Below the pieces are notes generated by a model. It worked only from the letters and a program-made list of their open reading frames with translations, had not been told where the DNA came from and searched no databases. Positions 15,868 through 24,955 of a DNA stretch of 64,000 bases are shown piece after piece. Every line of letters begins with the position of its first letter. Position 1 is the first letter of the stretch. This stretch comes from Bog-473 sp963730785 (GTDB lineage Bacteria > Actinomycetota > Acidimicrobiia > Acidimicrobiales > RAAP-2): assembly GCA_963730785.1 (NCBI GenBank), contig CAVSTF010000001.1, positions 1-64,000 of the forward strand, given 5' to 3'. The translations under genes were made by a program, and so were the position numbers.

Positions 15868-17359
15868 TTATCAGCTCCTCACTTTCGGTTCCCGAAGTCT
15901 CCACAGGGGGAATGGAGCGAACCTTGGCCAGAAGGGGCGGGGAATACCAGGCGGCTTCGCCCCCGTCTAGGAACTTCTCGAAGTCGGGTGTCTGCGGACG
16001 AGCACCGCTCAAGGCATAGATCCCAATCCCGACGATGGCACCGACGATGGCCAGACCCAGTCCGATCCAGAGGACGATGCCCGTACCCTCATTCAGATTC
16101 CCCGAGAGGGTGGCGGCGAAGTGGAGAAAAATCGGCGCAATCATGAAGGCCGCCACGGCACGGAACAGTTCGACGATGGCGAATATCCGCTGGAGACTCG
16201 AGGACGGCATTGAGAAGCCAGCCACAAAGAGCGCTGGTGCCACCGTGGCGCCGAGACCGATCCCGGTCAGACCTGAACCGACCAGGGCGAGGGTCTGGCT
16301 TGAAGGCACTTCGATCCGGAAGACGGCAATACCCAGACCAAGGGCGATCATGCCGATCAACGGCAGGTAGTGGAGTGAACGCGTCAGGATGACCCGCCCG
16401 AGGACAAACGCGGTGATGACCGCACCGCCGACCTCGGGCAGGTAGAGCAGTCCGATGTGCACCGGGCTGTAGCGCTCCGCCAGCACGCCTTCGGTGAGCG
16501 CGGTGGCCGACACCGAGGCGGCCGCCGCAAAGAGCGCCACCGCGACGCCAGCCACTGGAATAGAGCTGGTCAACATGCTGCGGATGGTCAGCAGCGGTCG
16601 CTTGGCTCGGTATTGGTAGACGACGAGGACGATGATCGTCGCCAACCCCCCGAGTAAGGGCAAGATCGTCTCCACGTTGAGAAAACGGTGGCTGGTGAGT
16701 TCCGACGCACCAAAGAAGGCGGCGGAGCAACCGACTGCGGCCAGAATGATGGCCAAGGGGTCGCGCGGGGCGTCCGGATTGGCCGGCGGCGCGTCGTCAA
16801 AGGTCAACAGCGACAGAAGAAATGCCGCCGCTGATATAGCCGACACGATCCAGAACAGCGTGCGCCATGAGTGCGTTTCGGCCTGCAGACCCCCGATGAA
16901 AGGACCGAGGGCCACCGCTCCGAAGATGCACATGTTCATGATCACGGCGGTATCGCGCAGCTTGTCGACGGGATAGCCGAGGGCCAATGGGGGAACGGCG
17001 GCGATCAGCAGCAAGCTGGTACAGAGACCTTGTAAGACATGCCCAGCAATGAACATGTCGGCGTTCACTGCCCCCGCCGTCAGCACCGATCCGATGACGA
17101 GCAGCGCGGCATACACCACCAGCATCCTGCGCTGGGGAAGGTGTTGGGCGAACTGGACCGCCAGGACGGTTCCCACCGCGTAGGCAGCGTTGCCCAGTCC
17201 CGAACCGAGGCTCAGCGTCTGAATGGTCGTATGGAGGCTCTTGGCAATGACCGGCGTCAGTGGATCAAGCGCGGCGGACAGGGCCAGATACGGGATCAGG
17301 GCGAACATCACCATGATCGCCGCTGCGAAATAGCGGCCAGCGAGTGGACCTTGGCGCAT
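15857..17359 (-). CDS. MFS multidrug-type efflux transporter (14-helix class)
   Basis: 500 residues with about 14 hydrophobic helices, the DHA2-like layout. The first helix is AAAIMVMFALIPYLAL. The loop after the second helix reads FAQHLPQRRMLVVYAALLVIG (motif A region), and helix five carries GPFIGGL (motif C). The gene is uninterrupted. It is followed by a universal stress protein and is divergent from a TetR gene, the usual arrangement for a substrate-inducible exporter. Confidence 0.88.
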   Translation of the reverse strand: MRQGPLAGRYFAAAIMVMFALIPYLALSAALDPLTPVIAKSLHTTIQTLSLGSGLGNAAYAVGTVLAVQFAQHLPQRRMLVVYAALLVIGSVLTAGAVNADMFIAGHVLQGLCTSLLLIAAVPPLALGYPVDKLRDTAVIMNMCIFGAVALGPFIGGLQAETHSWRTLFWIVSAISAAAFLLSLLTFDDAPPANPDAPRDPLAIILAAVGCSAAFFGASELTSHRFLNVETILPLLGGLATIIVLVVYQYRAKRPLLTIRSMLTSSIPVAGVAVALFAAAASVSATALTEGVLAERYSPVHIGLLYLPEVGGAVITAFVLGRVILTRSLHYLPLIGMIALGLGIAVFRIEVPSSQTLALVGSGLTGIGLGATVAPALFVAGFSMPSSSLQRIFAIVELFRAVAAFMIAPIFLHFAATLSGNLNEGTGIVLWIGLGLAIVGAIVGIGIYALSGARPQTPDFEKFLDGGEAAWYSPPLLAKVRSIPPVETSGTESEELISVD

Positions 17360-17473
17360 CAGTTTCCCCGACTCATCAGGAATGGGATCGATCGGTGCAT
17401 CAGCTTCCTTGTGGTCTCGGACCGGAGAGGTACGCCGGCTCCGTCATCCGGCCCTATGGTTCTATCAGTAATC

Positions 17474-17487
17474 GGAGAGTCCTCTCC
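17474..17487. promoter_or_regulatory. Candidate operator between MFS exporter and TetR genes
   Basis: GGAGAGTCCTCTCC is a perfect inverted repeat (6-base arms, TC centre) in the 227-base divergent region. A further GGAGAGG half-like copy lies near 17425. The position fits TetR control of the exporter, but the site is short and the assignment is tentative. Confidence 0.35.
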
Positions 17488-17586
17488 AGTTTGAGCAGCC
17501 ACAGGCTTCTGCTGCCCCGCTGATATGGATCCATGACCCGGATGCTATTGTCCGTTTTCCAGGATCTAAACGTGTGCGGGGGGGTG

Positions 17587-18159
17587 ATGATGTCCAACGA
17601 TCTGCTGCGTACGGACGCCAAGAGAAATCGCGAGGCGATTCTCGACGCTGCTCGTGAGCTGTTCGCCGATTCGACGGACGTGCCGATGTGCGAGATCGCT
17701 CGTCGGGCCGGAGTTGGTCAGGCCACGCTCTACCGCAATTTCCCGGACCGCAATGCCCTCGTCGCCGAGATCCTGGGAGAGCACGTCGATCGGATGGCTC
17801 GCCTCGCCGCGGAGTGCGCCGACGATCCCAACGCCTTCTTCGTATTGCTGCGCCGTTTAGTGGAGGGCGTGGTGGATCTCTATGCCTTGGGAGAACTGGC
17901 CCGGCAGGACACCAACGTTGATTCACAAATCGAACTCGCCCGGCAACGCATTGGTGAGTTCATCAAGCAGCCCCTCAACGAGGCCAAAGCGGCCGGGACA
18001 CTACGACGCGACGCTTCTATTGAGGATGTCTTTCTGGTCCTGGCCATGGTCCGAGGCGCCATGGTCCGAGCAACCAGCGCGGCTGCACGAGCCGCCGCCG
18101 CTCACCGCGTCCTCACGCTGGCACTCGATGGTCTCGTCCCGCCCCTCGGGCGAAACTGA
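17587..18159 (+). CDS. TetR-family transcriptional regulator
   Basis: About 190 residues. The DNA-binding domain is AKRNREAILDAARELFADST, then PMCEIARRAGVGQATLYRNF. The C-terminal half is a TetR_C_47/SbtR-like helical domain (LLRRLVEGVVDLYALGELAR, VFLVLAMVRGAM). Start choice is among ATG 17587, ATG 17590 and an in-frame ATG at 17533; the 17587 cluster follows a G-rich stretch. It is divergent from the MFS/Usp operon, its probable target. Confidence 0.9.
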   Translation: MMSNDLLRTDAKRNREAILDAARELFADSTDVPMCEIARRAGVGQATLYRNFPDRNALVAEILGEHVDRMARLAAECADDPNAFFVLLRRLVEGVVDLYALGELARQDTNVDSQIELARQRIGEFIKQPLNEAKAAGTLRRDASIEDVFLVLAMVRGAMVRATSAAARAAAAHRVLTLALDGLVPPLGRN

Positions 18160-18169
18160 CCCTTCACCC

Positions 18170-18814
18170 TCACTCGGGCAACGTGTAGGAGTGCTCGAAT
18201 TCGTCCTGCAGCACGGTGGCCACCTTGTGGGTCGTGTCCACCACTAGCTCCTCCGTGAGCTCTCGAACCCGATAAGTCCAACCCTCGGGCGGGGCAATCC
18301 GGTCGCCCAGTGTGTGGAGACTGTCCTCATCAGTGGTCGGATCAACCGCCAAGCAGTACGCCTGCATGACGTAGACCAAACCATCAGGAGCCACCAGCTC
18401 GAAGACGGGCTTCCCGGCGTCAAAGAAAAAGACAGCGCCCCGATGCACGTGGTTGTCGGTGTACGGAGAGGTCGACGGCGTGTCGCCCAGATCGATGACG
18501 GCCAGGCGACGCATGAGGAGTCCGCCGAATTCCCGCAACACCGGCTCAAGGGTGTTCACCTTCTGCCCAATGCCGTCGATCACCCAGTGTCGAGGCCCAT
18601 TGAGCTTGACGTGGAGGGCTCCGAGGTCAGCGGCGATTGCCGTCGGATTCAGGCCATCCCACAACTCCTGCGGGCAGTCGTTGAGGAATTGGGTCCCGAA
18701 CACCTCAGCCTCGAAATGGTTGTCGCGAGCAAACACGGCAATGACCTCGCCGTAACGAATGCCCCGAACATGATCGATGAGCCGAGGGGTGTCGCCCGCT
18801 GCATCAGCTGTCAT
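18170..18814 (-). CDS. Conserved hypothetical protein
   Basis: 214 residues, starting at ATG 18814 in an ATGA overlap with the upstream small membrane protein. It is soluble, with two apparent halves: residues ~10-110 (VRGIRYGEVIAVFARDNHFE, then an amphipathic region ending LMRRLAVIDLGDTP) and ~110-214 (AVFFFDAGKPVFELVAPDGL, VYVMQAYCLAVDPTTDEDSL). The second half reads like a family conserved in actinobacteria and proteobacteria near carotenoid or lipid genes, but I do not recognise it with confidence. No catalytic motif is evident. Confidence 0.7.
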   Translation of the reverse strand: MTADAAGDTPRLIDHVRGIRYGEVIAVFARDNHFEAEVFGTQFLNDCPQELWDGLNPTAIAADLGALHVKLNGPRHWVIDGIGQKVNTLEPVLREFGGLLMRRLAVIDLGDTPSTSPYTDNHVHRGAVFFFDAGKPVFELVAPDGLVYVMQAYCLAVDPTTDEDSLHTLGDRIAPPEGWTYRVRELTEELVVDTTHKVATVLQDEFEHSYTLPE

Positions 18815-19146
18815 GCCGGCATCCTTCCATCCGCCTTGGGGACTTCGCCACGAGCTACCGGATCTCCTTGCCAACCGGCCGCCAGGCCAAGTCCAGCCAC
18901 CGACGCGCCAGCCAGCGCCACCGTGGCCCCGATACTGAAACTCATCCCATAGCGAGTGGCCAGCACCCCCAGCCACAAAGCACCAAAGAAGTTGGCGGCA
19001 CCCCACAGCACATTGACCACGGCCGAAGAGGGCTTGCCGAAGGGGGACTGATGGCGATTCCCAATCACGCCCTTTACGAAGTGGGGCACGCCGTTGGCGC
19101 CAACCATCCCGGCCGCAGCCAGAATTAGGAACTTACCGATCCACAT
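18811..19146 (-). CDS. Small three-helix membrane protein
   Basis: 111 residues with hydrophobic segments at about 4-20, 45-62 and 70-90. The first helix reads WIGKFLILAAAGMVGANGVPHFVKGV and includes an N-G-V-P-H-F-V-K-G motif seen in a family of small actinobacterial membrane proteins of unknown function. It is coupled to the following gene by an ATGA overlap, so the two products likely act together. Confidence 0.7.
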   Translation of the reverse strand: MWIGKFLILAAAGMVGANGVPHFVKGVIGNRHQSPFGKPSSAVVNVLWGAANFFGALWLGVLATRYGMSFSIGATVALAGASVAGLGLAAGWQGDPVARGEVPKADGRMPA

Positions 19147-19295
19147 TCGAGACCCCCCTTACAAAATCGACAGCCCGAGTATGGCCGACCATCTCGAGAA
19201 CTTCATGCCCGTTGCGCAAGCTGCGTGTCAGCGTGCCCTCAGGAGCAGTGTTAACTGGTGACGATGCTGCGTTCCCCTCAATTCGGTATTGGCGC

Positions 19296-19700
19296 ATGCC
19301 AATTCTGACGATGGCTGCCATTGAGGGCGCCATCCGCGACTCATGGTCGCTTGAGACGTGCGATCCAATCGACGTGGAGAACTGGTCCGCCGCCAACCCA
19401 TCTCGGGGGCAATGCGGGGCTACCGCCCTGGTGGTACGTGATCTGCTCGGAGGCCTTCTCCTGGAGGCGGAGGTCCTCTTTGACTCCGGCGAGCATCAAG
19501 GGTTCCATTACTGGAATCGTCTGCCTGGCCTGGACCTTGACCTCACGGCCGACCAGTTCTACCCCAACGAGATAGTGCAGCCTCCTCACGTGGTCGATGG
19601 CCCACCGACGTTCCCTTGGGTAGTGGCCGATCAGTTCGTCGTGCTGCGCGACCGCGTTTACGCCGCGCTGGGTCTCGAACGAGATCATCCCGTCCCATAG
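19296..19700 (+). CDS. YunG-like protein
   Basis: About 134 residues from ATG 19296 (starts at 19212 TTG or 19311 ATG are also possible). The sequence SAANPSRGQCGATALVVRDL, then GGLLLEAEVLFDSG, HYWNRLPGLDLDLTADQF matches the YunG pattern, with a Cys (GQCGATA) and a His (HYWN) and an Asp (LDLTADQF) spaced like a papain/NlpC-type triad. Whether it is a peptidase is not established. It is flanked by oppositely oriented genes. Confidence 0.65.
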   Translation: MPILTMAAIEGAIRDSWSLETCDPIDVENWSAANPSRGQCGATALVVRDLLGGLLLEAEVLFDSGEHQGFHYWNRLPGLDLDLTADQFYPNEIVQPPHVVDGPPTFPWVVADQFVVLRDRVYAALGLERDHPVP

Positions 19701-19713
19701 GCGGCGAAAGGGT

Positions 19714-21171
19714 TCAGGATTCGAGGCGCACCGGTTGCGGTTGGACTTCGCAGTCACCCTTGAGGGTGGCGGCTTGCGCCGGGGCAGCCAACTTCGGCGG
19801 CTTGAGGAACGCCGGCGGACCCTTGAGATCTAGGTAGTCAGTCATGTCAGACGCGTTGGCGTCACGCCAGGTGAGTGCCGGCAGATTCCATTTATTGGAG
19901 ATCGTGGCGATGACCGACGTGTGGTCGTGCACCACGTTGGTCACGGCGTGCGGGCGGGTGTAAGGAGATACGACCGCATTGGGCACCCGAATGCCGTAAA
20001 GGTTGTAGGCCGCTTGCACATCGGTCGCTGACAGCGACGGGCGTATGGCATCGGGGATGATCGCCGTGGGAGGCACCACGTGGTCGTAGTAGCCGCCATG
20101 CTCGTCGTAGTTCCAGATCAGGAGCGTCCTTGACCATGCCGGCGACTTCATCACGGCATTGATGATGCGCGCCACGGCGGCCTCACCAATAGCCACATCA
20201 GCCGGATTCTCCTCGTCACCGCTCTGGGCTTCAATGAGCTCGTTGAGATTTCCGAGCGGCCCGGCCAACGACGCCGGAAGGTCTAATTCGGACAGATAAC
20301 TGGCCAGCGGCCCACCGATGTCCGACGTGAGACCCATTTCAGTGTCGACCCACGACACGTTCGGCAGTGTGCCCAGCGCACAGTCGACGAAGAAATCAGC
20401 GATCGAAGTGAAGGCTGTCGGATGCCGTTCAAGGTTGGTGGGAATGATGGCCAGGTCGGGAAGGTCAGTGAAATAACTCTTGAAGGACAGTCCATGGTTG
20501 CTCAGGTTGTCCATCACCGAACCCGCTGGCGGCGCCGGTATCGAGAACGTCGTGTCGCTCGTTGAGGTCATGCCCGACGCGGTGCCGGCGTAGAGGAATC
20601 GACGATTGGGATAGGTCTGAGCCGGGACCGAGCAGAAGTACCGGTTCCCGATGCAGAACGTATTGGCCAAGGAGTAATAGAAGGGAATGTCCGACTCATC
20701 CCAGTAGCCCATGGCTTCGGTATCTGTGGCGGCGAAACCGTCCATGGCGCCACCATTGATCTGGTGGTGGGTGGCATCCCAGGTCTGAGTGACTCCGTTG
20801 GGCTGGCACGTTCCATCGAGACGGAAGGCGCGTTGGCGACCTCCCTTCACGGGATTGTCGTTCAGTGGCACGCCCTTGGCGTTGAAGGTGAAGCCGTCGG
20901 CGAGCGGCTGCCCGCGTACGGGGAGCATGCCGAAGTAATTGTCGAAGGAGTGATTCTCCTGCATGACGATCACAATGTGATCAAACGGCAACGCCTCGTT
21001 CGGTGTCCCGGCGGGGAGCTTTGGATTGGGAAGCGAACCCGGGGCGCGTCGGATCGATGGGGTCGGTGCTGGCCAGGCCGTGAGCTTGGAGACGGCAGAC
21101 GGAGCGGCGATGGCTCCGCCCGCCGACACCACTGCCCCCTGAAGGAAGGTCCGCCGCGAAAAAGGTGCCAT
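19714..21171 (-). CDS. Tat-exported phospholipase C-like phosphoesterase
   Basis: 485 residues beginning with a twin-arginine signal (FSRRTFLQGAVVSAGGAIAAP). The phosphoesterase signature DHIVIVMQENHSFDNYFG, with the metal-binding E-N and nucleophile region, is followed by the conserved YYSLANTFCIGNRYFCSVPA and by LLIWNYDEHGGYYDHVVPP, which carries the second metal site (D-E-H-G-G-x-x-D-H). These are features of the non-hemolytic phospholipase C/acid phosphatase AcpA superfamily. It would hydrolyse phospholipids or phosphomonoesters outside the cytoplasm. The gene is intact. Confidence 0.9.
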   Translation of the reverse strand: MAPFSRRTFLQGAVVSAGGAIAAPSAVSKLTAWPAPTPSIRRAPGSLPNPKLPAGTPNEALPFDHIVIVMQENHSFDNYFGMLPVRGQPLADGFTFNAKGVPLNDNPVKGGRQRAFRLDGTCQPNGVTQTWDATHHQINGGAMDGFAATDTEAMGYWDESDIPFYYSLANTFCIGNRYFCSVPAQTYPNRRFLYAGTASGMTSTSDTTFSIPAPPAGSVMDNLSNHGLSFKSYFTDLPDLAIIPTNLERHPTAFTSIADFFVDCALGTLPNVSWVDTEMGLTSDIGGPLASYLSELDLPASLAGPLGNLNELIEAQSGDEENPADVAIGEAAVARIINAVMKSPAWSRTLLIWNYDEHGGYYDHVVPPTAIIPDAIRPSLSATDVQAAYNLYGIRVPNAVVSPYTRPHAVTNVVHDHTSVIATISNKWNLPALTWRDANASDMTDYLDLKGPPAFLKPPKLAAPAQAATLKGDCEVQPQPVRLES

Positions 21172-21287
21172 ATCGAATTGTTACTCCAGGGGCCGGTACG
21201 GCACCCAACCCACGGTTGATCCCCAGCATATTTTCCCTACCGGTCACCGGTTCGTTCCCGGGGTGTTGCTTAGGCCTAGTCGTCCAG

Positions 21288-22139
21288 TTAGAGAATGGAG
21301 CCACTCACCACGGGCTGGGCGAACGAGTCAGCAGGATCAACTTGCGGTGATCCCCGCTCTTGCCAGGCCACGAACGTCCGACCGATGGCATATTCCACCG
21401 CTCCGATAGACCCGACGAAGAAGCCAATGGGCAGGTTCGACGCATACGACAATGCGATGGCCAGCCACACGGTGGCCAAAGCCAGCACGATCGACATTGC
21501 CATTGCCTTACCGGGCTGGTTGGTGAACGAACGCGCCGCCGCGGGTGGGCTGATCAAGAGGCTGAAGATGAGCAGCGAGCCGACCACGGGCACCGCCATG
21601 CTGGTGGTCAGCGCCACCACAACGAGAAACATCAGTTCGGTCTGGGCCGCACTGACGCCGCGCCCGGCGGCCACGTCCGGGATGACCGACGAGTACATGA
21701 GTGGGCGATACAAGACGAGAATTCCGGCGATACACAAAAGGCCGAGCAGCGCCGTCGGCAAAAGTTCGTTGGCCGAGACGCCAAGGACCTCCCCAAAAAG
21801 CAGGGCATAGATCTGAGGTCCATATTCGGTGGTCATGGACAGGAAGAGCGCGCCCAGTCCCAGCATCATCACGATCGTCAGTGCCGTCGCGATGTCATGG
21901 CGAGCCCGGCGTCCCAGTGCCGCAATCAGCAACGCGCCCAGTATGGAGAAGGCTCCCAGCCCAACCAACGCGTTCACTCCGATGAGGCTGGCCCCGGCCG
22001 CTCCCGCAAACGCACCGTTGGGCAACGCATGGGCCACGAAAGCCGATCCCCGCAAGACAATGAAGAAGCCAACGACGCCGGCGACCACGGCCACGATCGA
22101 TCCGGCCTCCCAGGCGTTGAGCATGAATCCCGAGAACAT
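21288..22139 (-). CDS. Zinc/manganese ABC transporter permease (ZnuB-like)
   Basis: About 283 residues from ATG 22139, whose A is shared with the TGA of the upstream permease. It has eight or more hydrophobic helices of the ABC-3 family, with VVGFFIVLRGSAFVAHALPN near the start and LTTSMAVPVVGSLLIFSLLISPPAAAR near the end. It is the last gene of the binding protein-ATPase-permease-permease operon under probable Zur control. Confidence 0.88.
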   Translation of the reverse strand: MFSGFMLNAWEAGSIVAVVAGVVGFFIVLRGSAFVAHALPNGAFAGAAGASLIGVNALVGLGAFSILGALLIAALGRRARHDIATALTIVMMLGLGALFLSMTTEYGPQIYALLFGEVLGVSANELLPTALLGLLCIAGILVLYRPLMYSSVIPDVAAGRGVSAAQTELMFLVVVALTTSMAVPVVGSLLIFSLLISPPAAARSFTNQPGKAMAMSIVLALATVWLAIALSYASNLPIGFFVGSIGAVEYAIGRTFVAWQERGSPQVDPADSFAQPVVSGSIL

Positions 22140-23035
22140 CAGGCCTCCGACGCCACGTTGGTGCTTCGCCGTGCCTTCATCATCTTCGGCCATGGAAGAC
22201 ACGTGATGAGGTAGATCACCAGCACCAACGTCACGATGAAGAAACTGACCGGCCAGCCCTGGTGGGCGGACGACCAGTCATAGCTGTCGTAGGCCAGTGC
22301 GATCCCGACCCACGATTCGATGACCCCCAGTACGGCGGCGATGATGACCGCGACACCCAGTCGTCGGGTGATGCGCATGGCGGTGGCGGCCGGTCCGATC
22401 AAGAGGGCAGTACTCAGGATGGCGCCGGTGGCCACGGCCGAGAGTGAGACGGCAAGCGCCAGCGTGACCAGGTAGCCCACGCCGAGGAGACGCAAGGGCA
22501 CTCCACGGGCTGACGCCAGTTCAGGACTGACCGAACTGAGTAACAAGGGGCGATACAGCAACAGCATGATCAAGATGCTCAAGAGGCCCAGAAGGGCCAC
22601 CACCGGACCAGTGGCCGTCGAGATGGTGAAGATGGATCCGAACAGCACGTTCGCCGTGGCGCCGGTGGTGCTGGTGGAGGTGGTGTCGAGGTAGAGGAAA
22701 AGGGCAGCCAACCCAAGGGCGGCCCCCAACACAATCCCGGTCGACATGTCCCGACCACGCGGACGGCGGAGGCCGATGAGCTCCATGACGCCAGCCGAAA
22801 GCACGTTCATGGCGATGAATCCATAAAGGGGATTCACGCCAACCAGGAAGGCCGCCGATCCACCGGCCGAACCGATGTCGGACAGTGAATGTCCTGCGAA
22901 CGACTGGCCCCGGAGGACGGTGAAGGTCCCGACCACGGCAGACGAGACGGCAGCCACGCCAGCCACCAGCAGCGCCGTATGCACCGGAGCGCTCGAGAAG
23001 AACCCGGGCGCAAAGAGGGTCACGTCACCCACCAT
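22139..23035 (-). CDS. Zinc/manganese ABC transporter permease (ABC-3 family)
   Basis: About 299 residues (ATG 23035, or GTG 23038). The ABC-3 pattern is clear: VVGTFTVLRGQSFAGHSLSD with the G-x-x-x-A-H-S/A-L motif, LFGSIFTIS and AVSLSAVATGAILSTALLIGPAATA. A second distinct permease in the same operon suggests a heterodimeric membrane pore. Reading is uninterrupted. Confidence 0.88.
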   Translation of the reverse strand: MVGDVTLFAPGFFSSAPVHTALLVAGVAAVSSAVVGTFTVLRGQSFAGHSLSDIGSAGGSAAFLVGVNPLYGFIAMNVLSAGVMELIGLRRPRGRDMSTGIVLGAALGLAALFLYLDTTSTSTTGATANVLFGSIFTISTATGPVVALLGLLSILIMLLLYRPLLLSSVSPELASARGVPLRLLGVGYLVTLALAVSLSAVATGAILSTALLIGPAATAMRITRRLGVAVIIAAVLGVIESWVGIALAYDSYDWSSAHQGWPVSFFIVTLVLVIYLITCLPWPKMMKARRSTNVASEA

Positions 23036-23038
23036 CAC

Positions 23039-23878
23039 TCACACAATTCCGATGACGGGATCGGATCCCAACCCGTGTGGGCTGGTGTCGCCGCGGCCAG
23101 CGACCACCAGGACGCGATCGTGCACGTGAATGACGTCGACGTGATGACCGTAGAGCTGGCTCAACGTTTCGGAGCGGACGACCTCTTCCGTCGTTCCGCT
23201 GGCCGCTCTCCCCCGGGCCAGGTACACAATGCGGTCCATGACCGGCAGCAGTGGGTTCATGTCATGGGCCGACATCAGCACGGCAATGCCTTGTTCGACG
23301 GCAATCCGGGACAGGAGGTCGACCACTTCCTGCTCACTTCGGATGTCGAGATTGGCCAATGGCTCATCGAGCAACAGGAGGCGAGGTCGGCTGATCAACG
23401 CATGGGCGATCATCACGCGCTGCTGTTCGCCTCCCGACAGGCGTCCCACTCGCTGATCGGCGAATTCCGTCGCCCCCACCGAACGCAGCGCCTCATCGAT
23501 CAGCGACCGTCGAGAGGCTGAGCGCAGCGGTACGCCGAACCGGTGTCCGTCCAAGCCGAGCCCGACCAGATCACGAGCCCGTACCGGCATATCCGGATCG
23601 AGCGCGATCTTCTGCGGCACGTAGCCAATGAGCGAATGACGACTGGATCGTGCTGCGCCGCCAATCAAGACCCGACCCGACGACGGGTGCACGAGCCCCA
23701 GAATCACCTTCAACAGGGTCGTCTTACCGGCCCCGTTGGACCCGATCAATCCCGTGAACTCGCCAGGTGCGATGCCAAACTGCACGTCGTCGAGAATCAG
23801 TCGACCGGACAGTCGCACGCTGACCTGCTCGACCTGCAGCACGTCATTTGCCGCTGGCTGATCTGATCCGGACACCAC
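23039..23878 (-). CDS. znuC: Zinc ABC transporter ATP-binding protein (ZnuC-like)
   Basis: About 280 residues from GTG 23878 (or GTG 23875). Walker A is GLIGSNGAGKTTLLK, the Q-loop GYVPQK, the signature LSGGEQQRVMIAHAL, Walker B RLLLLDEPLANLD and the switch His VLMSAHDMN. The C-terminus is His-rich (YGHHVDVIHVHD), plausible for metal binding. In the sequence as given it reads in frame with the upstream substrate-binding protein, but a TAG stop followed by GTG exists one frame away, so I treat them as two genes. Confidence 0.85.
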   Translation of the reverse strand: MVSGSDQPAANDVLQVEQVSVRLSGRLILDDVQFGIAPGEFTGLIGSNGAGKTTLLKVILGLVHPSSGRVLIGGAARSSRHSLIGYVPQKIALDPDMPVRARDLVGLGLDGHRFGVPLRSASRRSLIDEALRSVGATEFADQRVGRLSGGEQQRVMIAHALISRPRLLLLDEPLANLDIRSEQEVVDLLSRIAVEQGIAVLMSAHDMNPLLPVMDRIVYLARGRAASGTTEEVVRSETLSQLYGHHVDVIHVHDRVLVVAGRGDTSPHGLGSDPVIGIV

Positions 23879-24826
23879 TACAGCTTTGACGTCGATACAT
23901 GATTCGGCCACCGCTCGTTGCAAGGCCCGGACTTCGGCCAGCATCCATGACTGATAGCGGTAGCCGGGAACCGGCATCGTTTCGTAGACGCCGACCACAG
24001 GCACATGCGCCTTTTTGGCGGCGGCGATGAATGATTGGGTCAACGGATCGGTGACTTGTTGGTTGTAGACGAACACCTTGACCTTGTGTTGACTGAAGAG
24101 ACTGTCCTGTCGCGACACGTCCTGCGGTGCCGGATCCACGCCGTTCATGATGTCGGCTTGCAAGGGAAACGGTGTCTCGTTGTCGGTCCCAGCCGCCTGC
24201 AACATGTAGTCCGCCACGGGCTCCGTCGTGGCTACCGCCGTGTGGGGATACGTGGCTTTGAACTGTGCCAACGCATGGAGCCAGGGGAGCAGGGAGAAAT
24301 TGAAGGCCGACGCTTTCGACCGGAAGTAACTGGCCTGCGCCGGATCGAGGTGAGAGAAGTCAGCGACCAGGGCCGACACAACCTTGGGCATCGTGGTGGG
24401 GCGATACCAAAGATGGGGATTCGGGGTGCTGTCCGGCAGGCCAAGCAGGTGCTGCACGTCGATGACCACTCGGTGTTGATTGGGCGAAGCCGCCTCAATC
24501 TTGTTCATGAAGTCGTCGTACCCAATGCCATTTTGAATCACGGTCTGGGCTGAGCTGACTTCCTGGGCCACCCTGGGACTCACTTCGTACGAGTGAGGAT
24601 CGACGTTGGGATTGTTCTCAATAGACACGACATGCACGTAGGGCCCACCAATCTGGCTGGCCACGTTGCCGTACTGGTTCTCGGCTGCCACCACCTCGAT
24701 AGTCGACGGCTTCTGAGCGGCACCAGCAGAAACAACTCCCGTCCCACTCACCACCAGGATCGCGATCGCCCCGCACGCCATGAAGCACCGACGCCATGCG
24801 CTCCGATCGGGATGAGGAATGGTCAC
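23878..24826 (-). CDS. znuA: Zinc ABC transporter substrate-binding protein (ZnuA-like)
   Basis: About 315 residues, GTG start 24826. A signal peptide (CGAIAILVVSGTGVVSAGAA) precedes a cluster A-1 binding protein: EVVAAENQYGNVASQIGG, NNPNVDPHSYEVSPR (metal-ligand His), TPNPHLWYRPTTMPK (second His), VATTEPVADYML and a final VVGVYETMPVPGY. The expected C-terminus (VSTSKL then TAG) appears after a one-base shift near 23910. Without it the frame runs into the ATPase. It delivers Zn2+ or Mn2+ to the two permeases. Confidence 0.87.
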
Positions 24827-24882
24827 AACGGGATCGCTTTCTGCATGACTGCTAATCGGAACGACTTCAGATAAGGTAGTTG

Positions 24883-24899
24883 GTAATGGTTCCCATTAC
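24883..24899. promoter_or_regulatory. Zur-box-like operator in the znuA/zur divergent region
   Basis: GTAATGGTTCCCATTAC is a perfect inverted repeat (7-base arms, TTC centre), resembling the AT-flanked palindromes bound by Fur/Zur dimers. It lies 57 bases upstream of znuA (24826) and the same distance upstream of zur (24956), so one dimer could control both directions. Confidence 0.8.
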
Positions 24900-24955
24900 A
24901 AGTGAAGGCCCGGTAGGGTGCCCTGCCATGAACGGTCTGGCCGGTTGGCGACTGG

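Noticed and set aside
19133..19396. Minus-strand open frame upstream of the small membrane protein
   Set aside because: It has no family motif, overlaps the YunG-like gene on the other strand, and its composition looks like a shadow frame.
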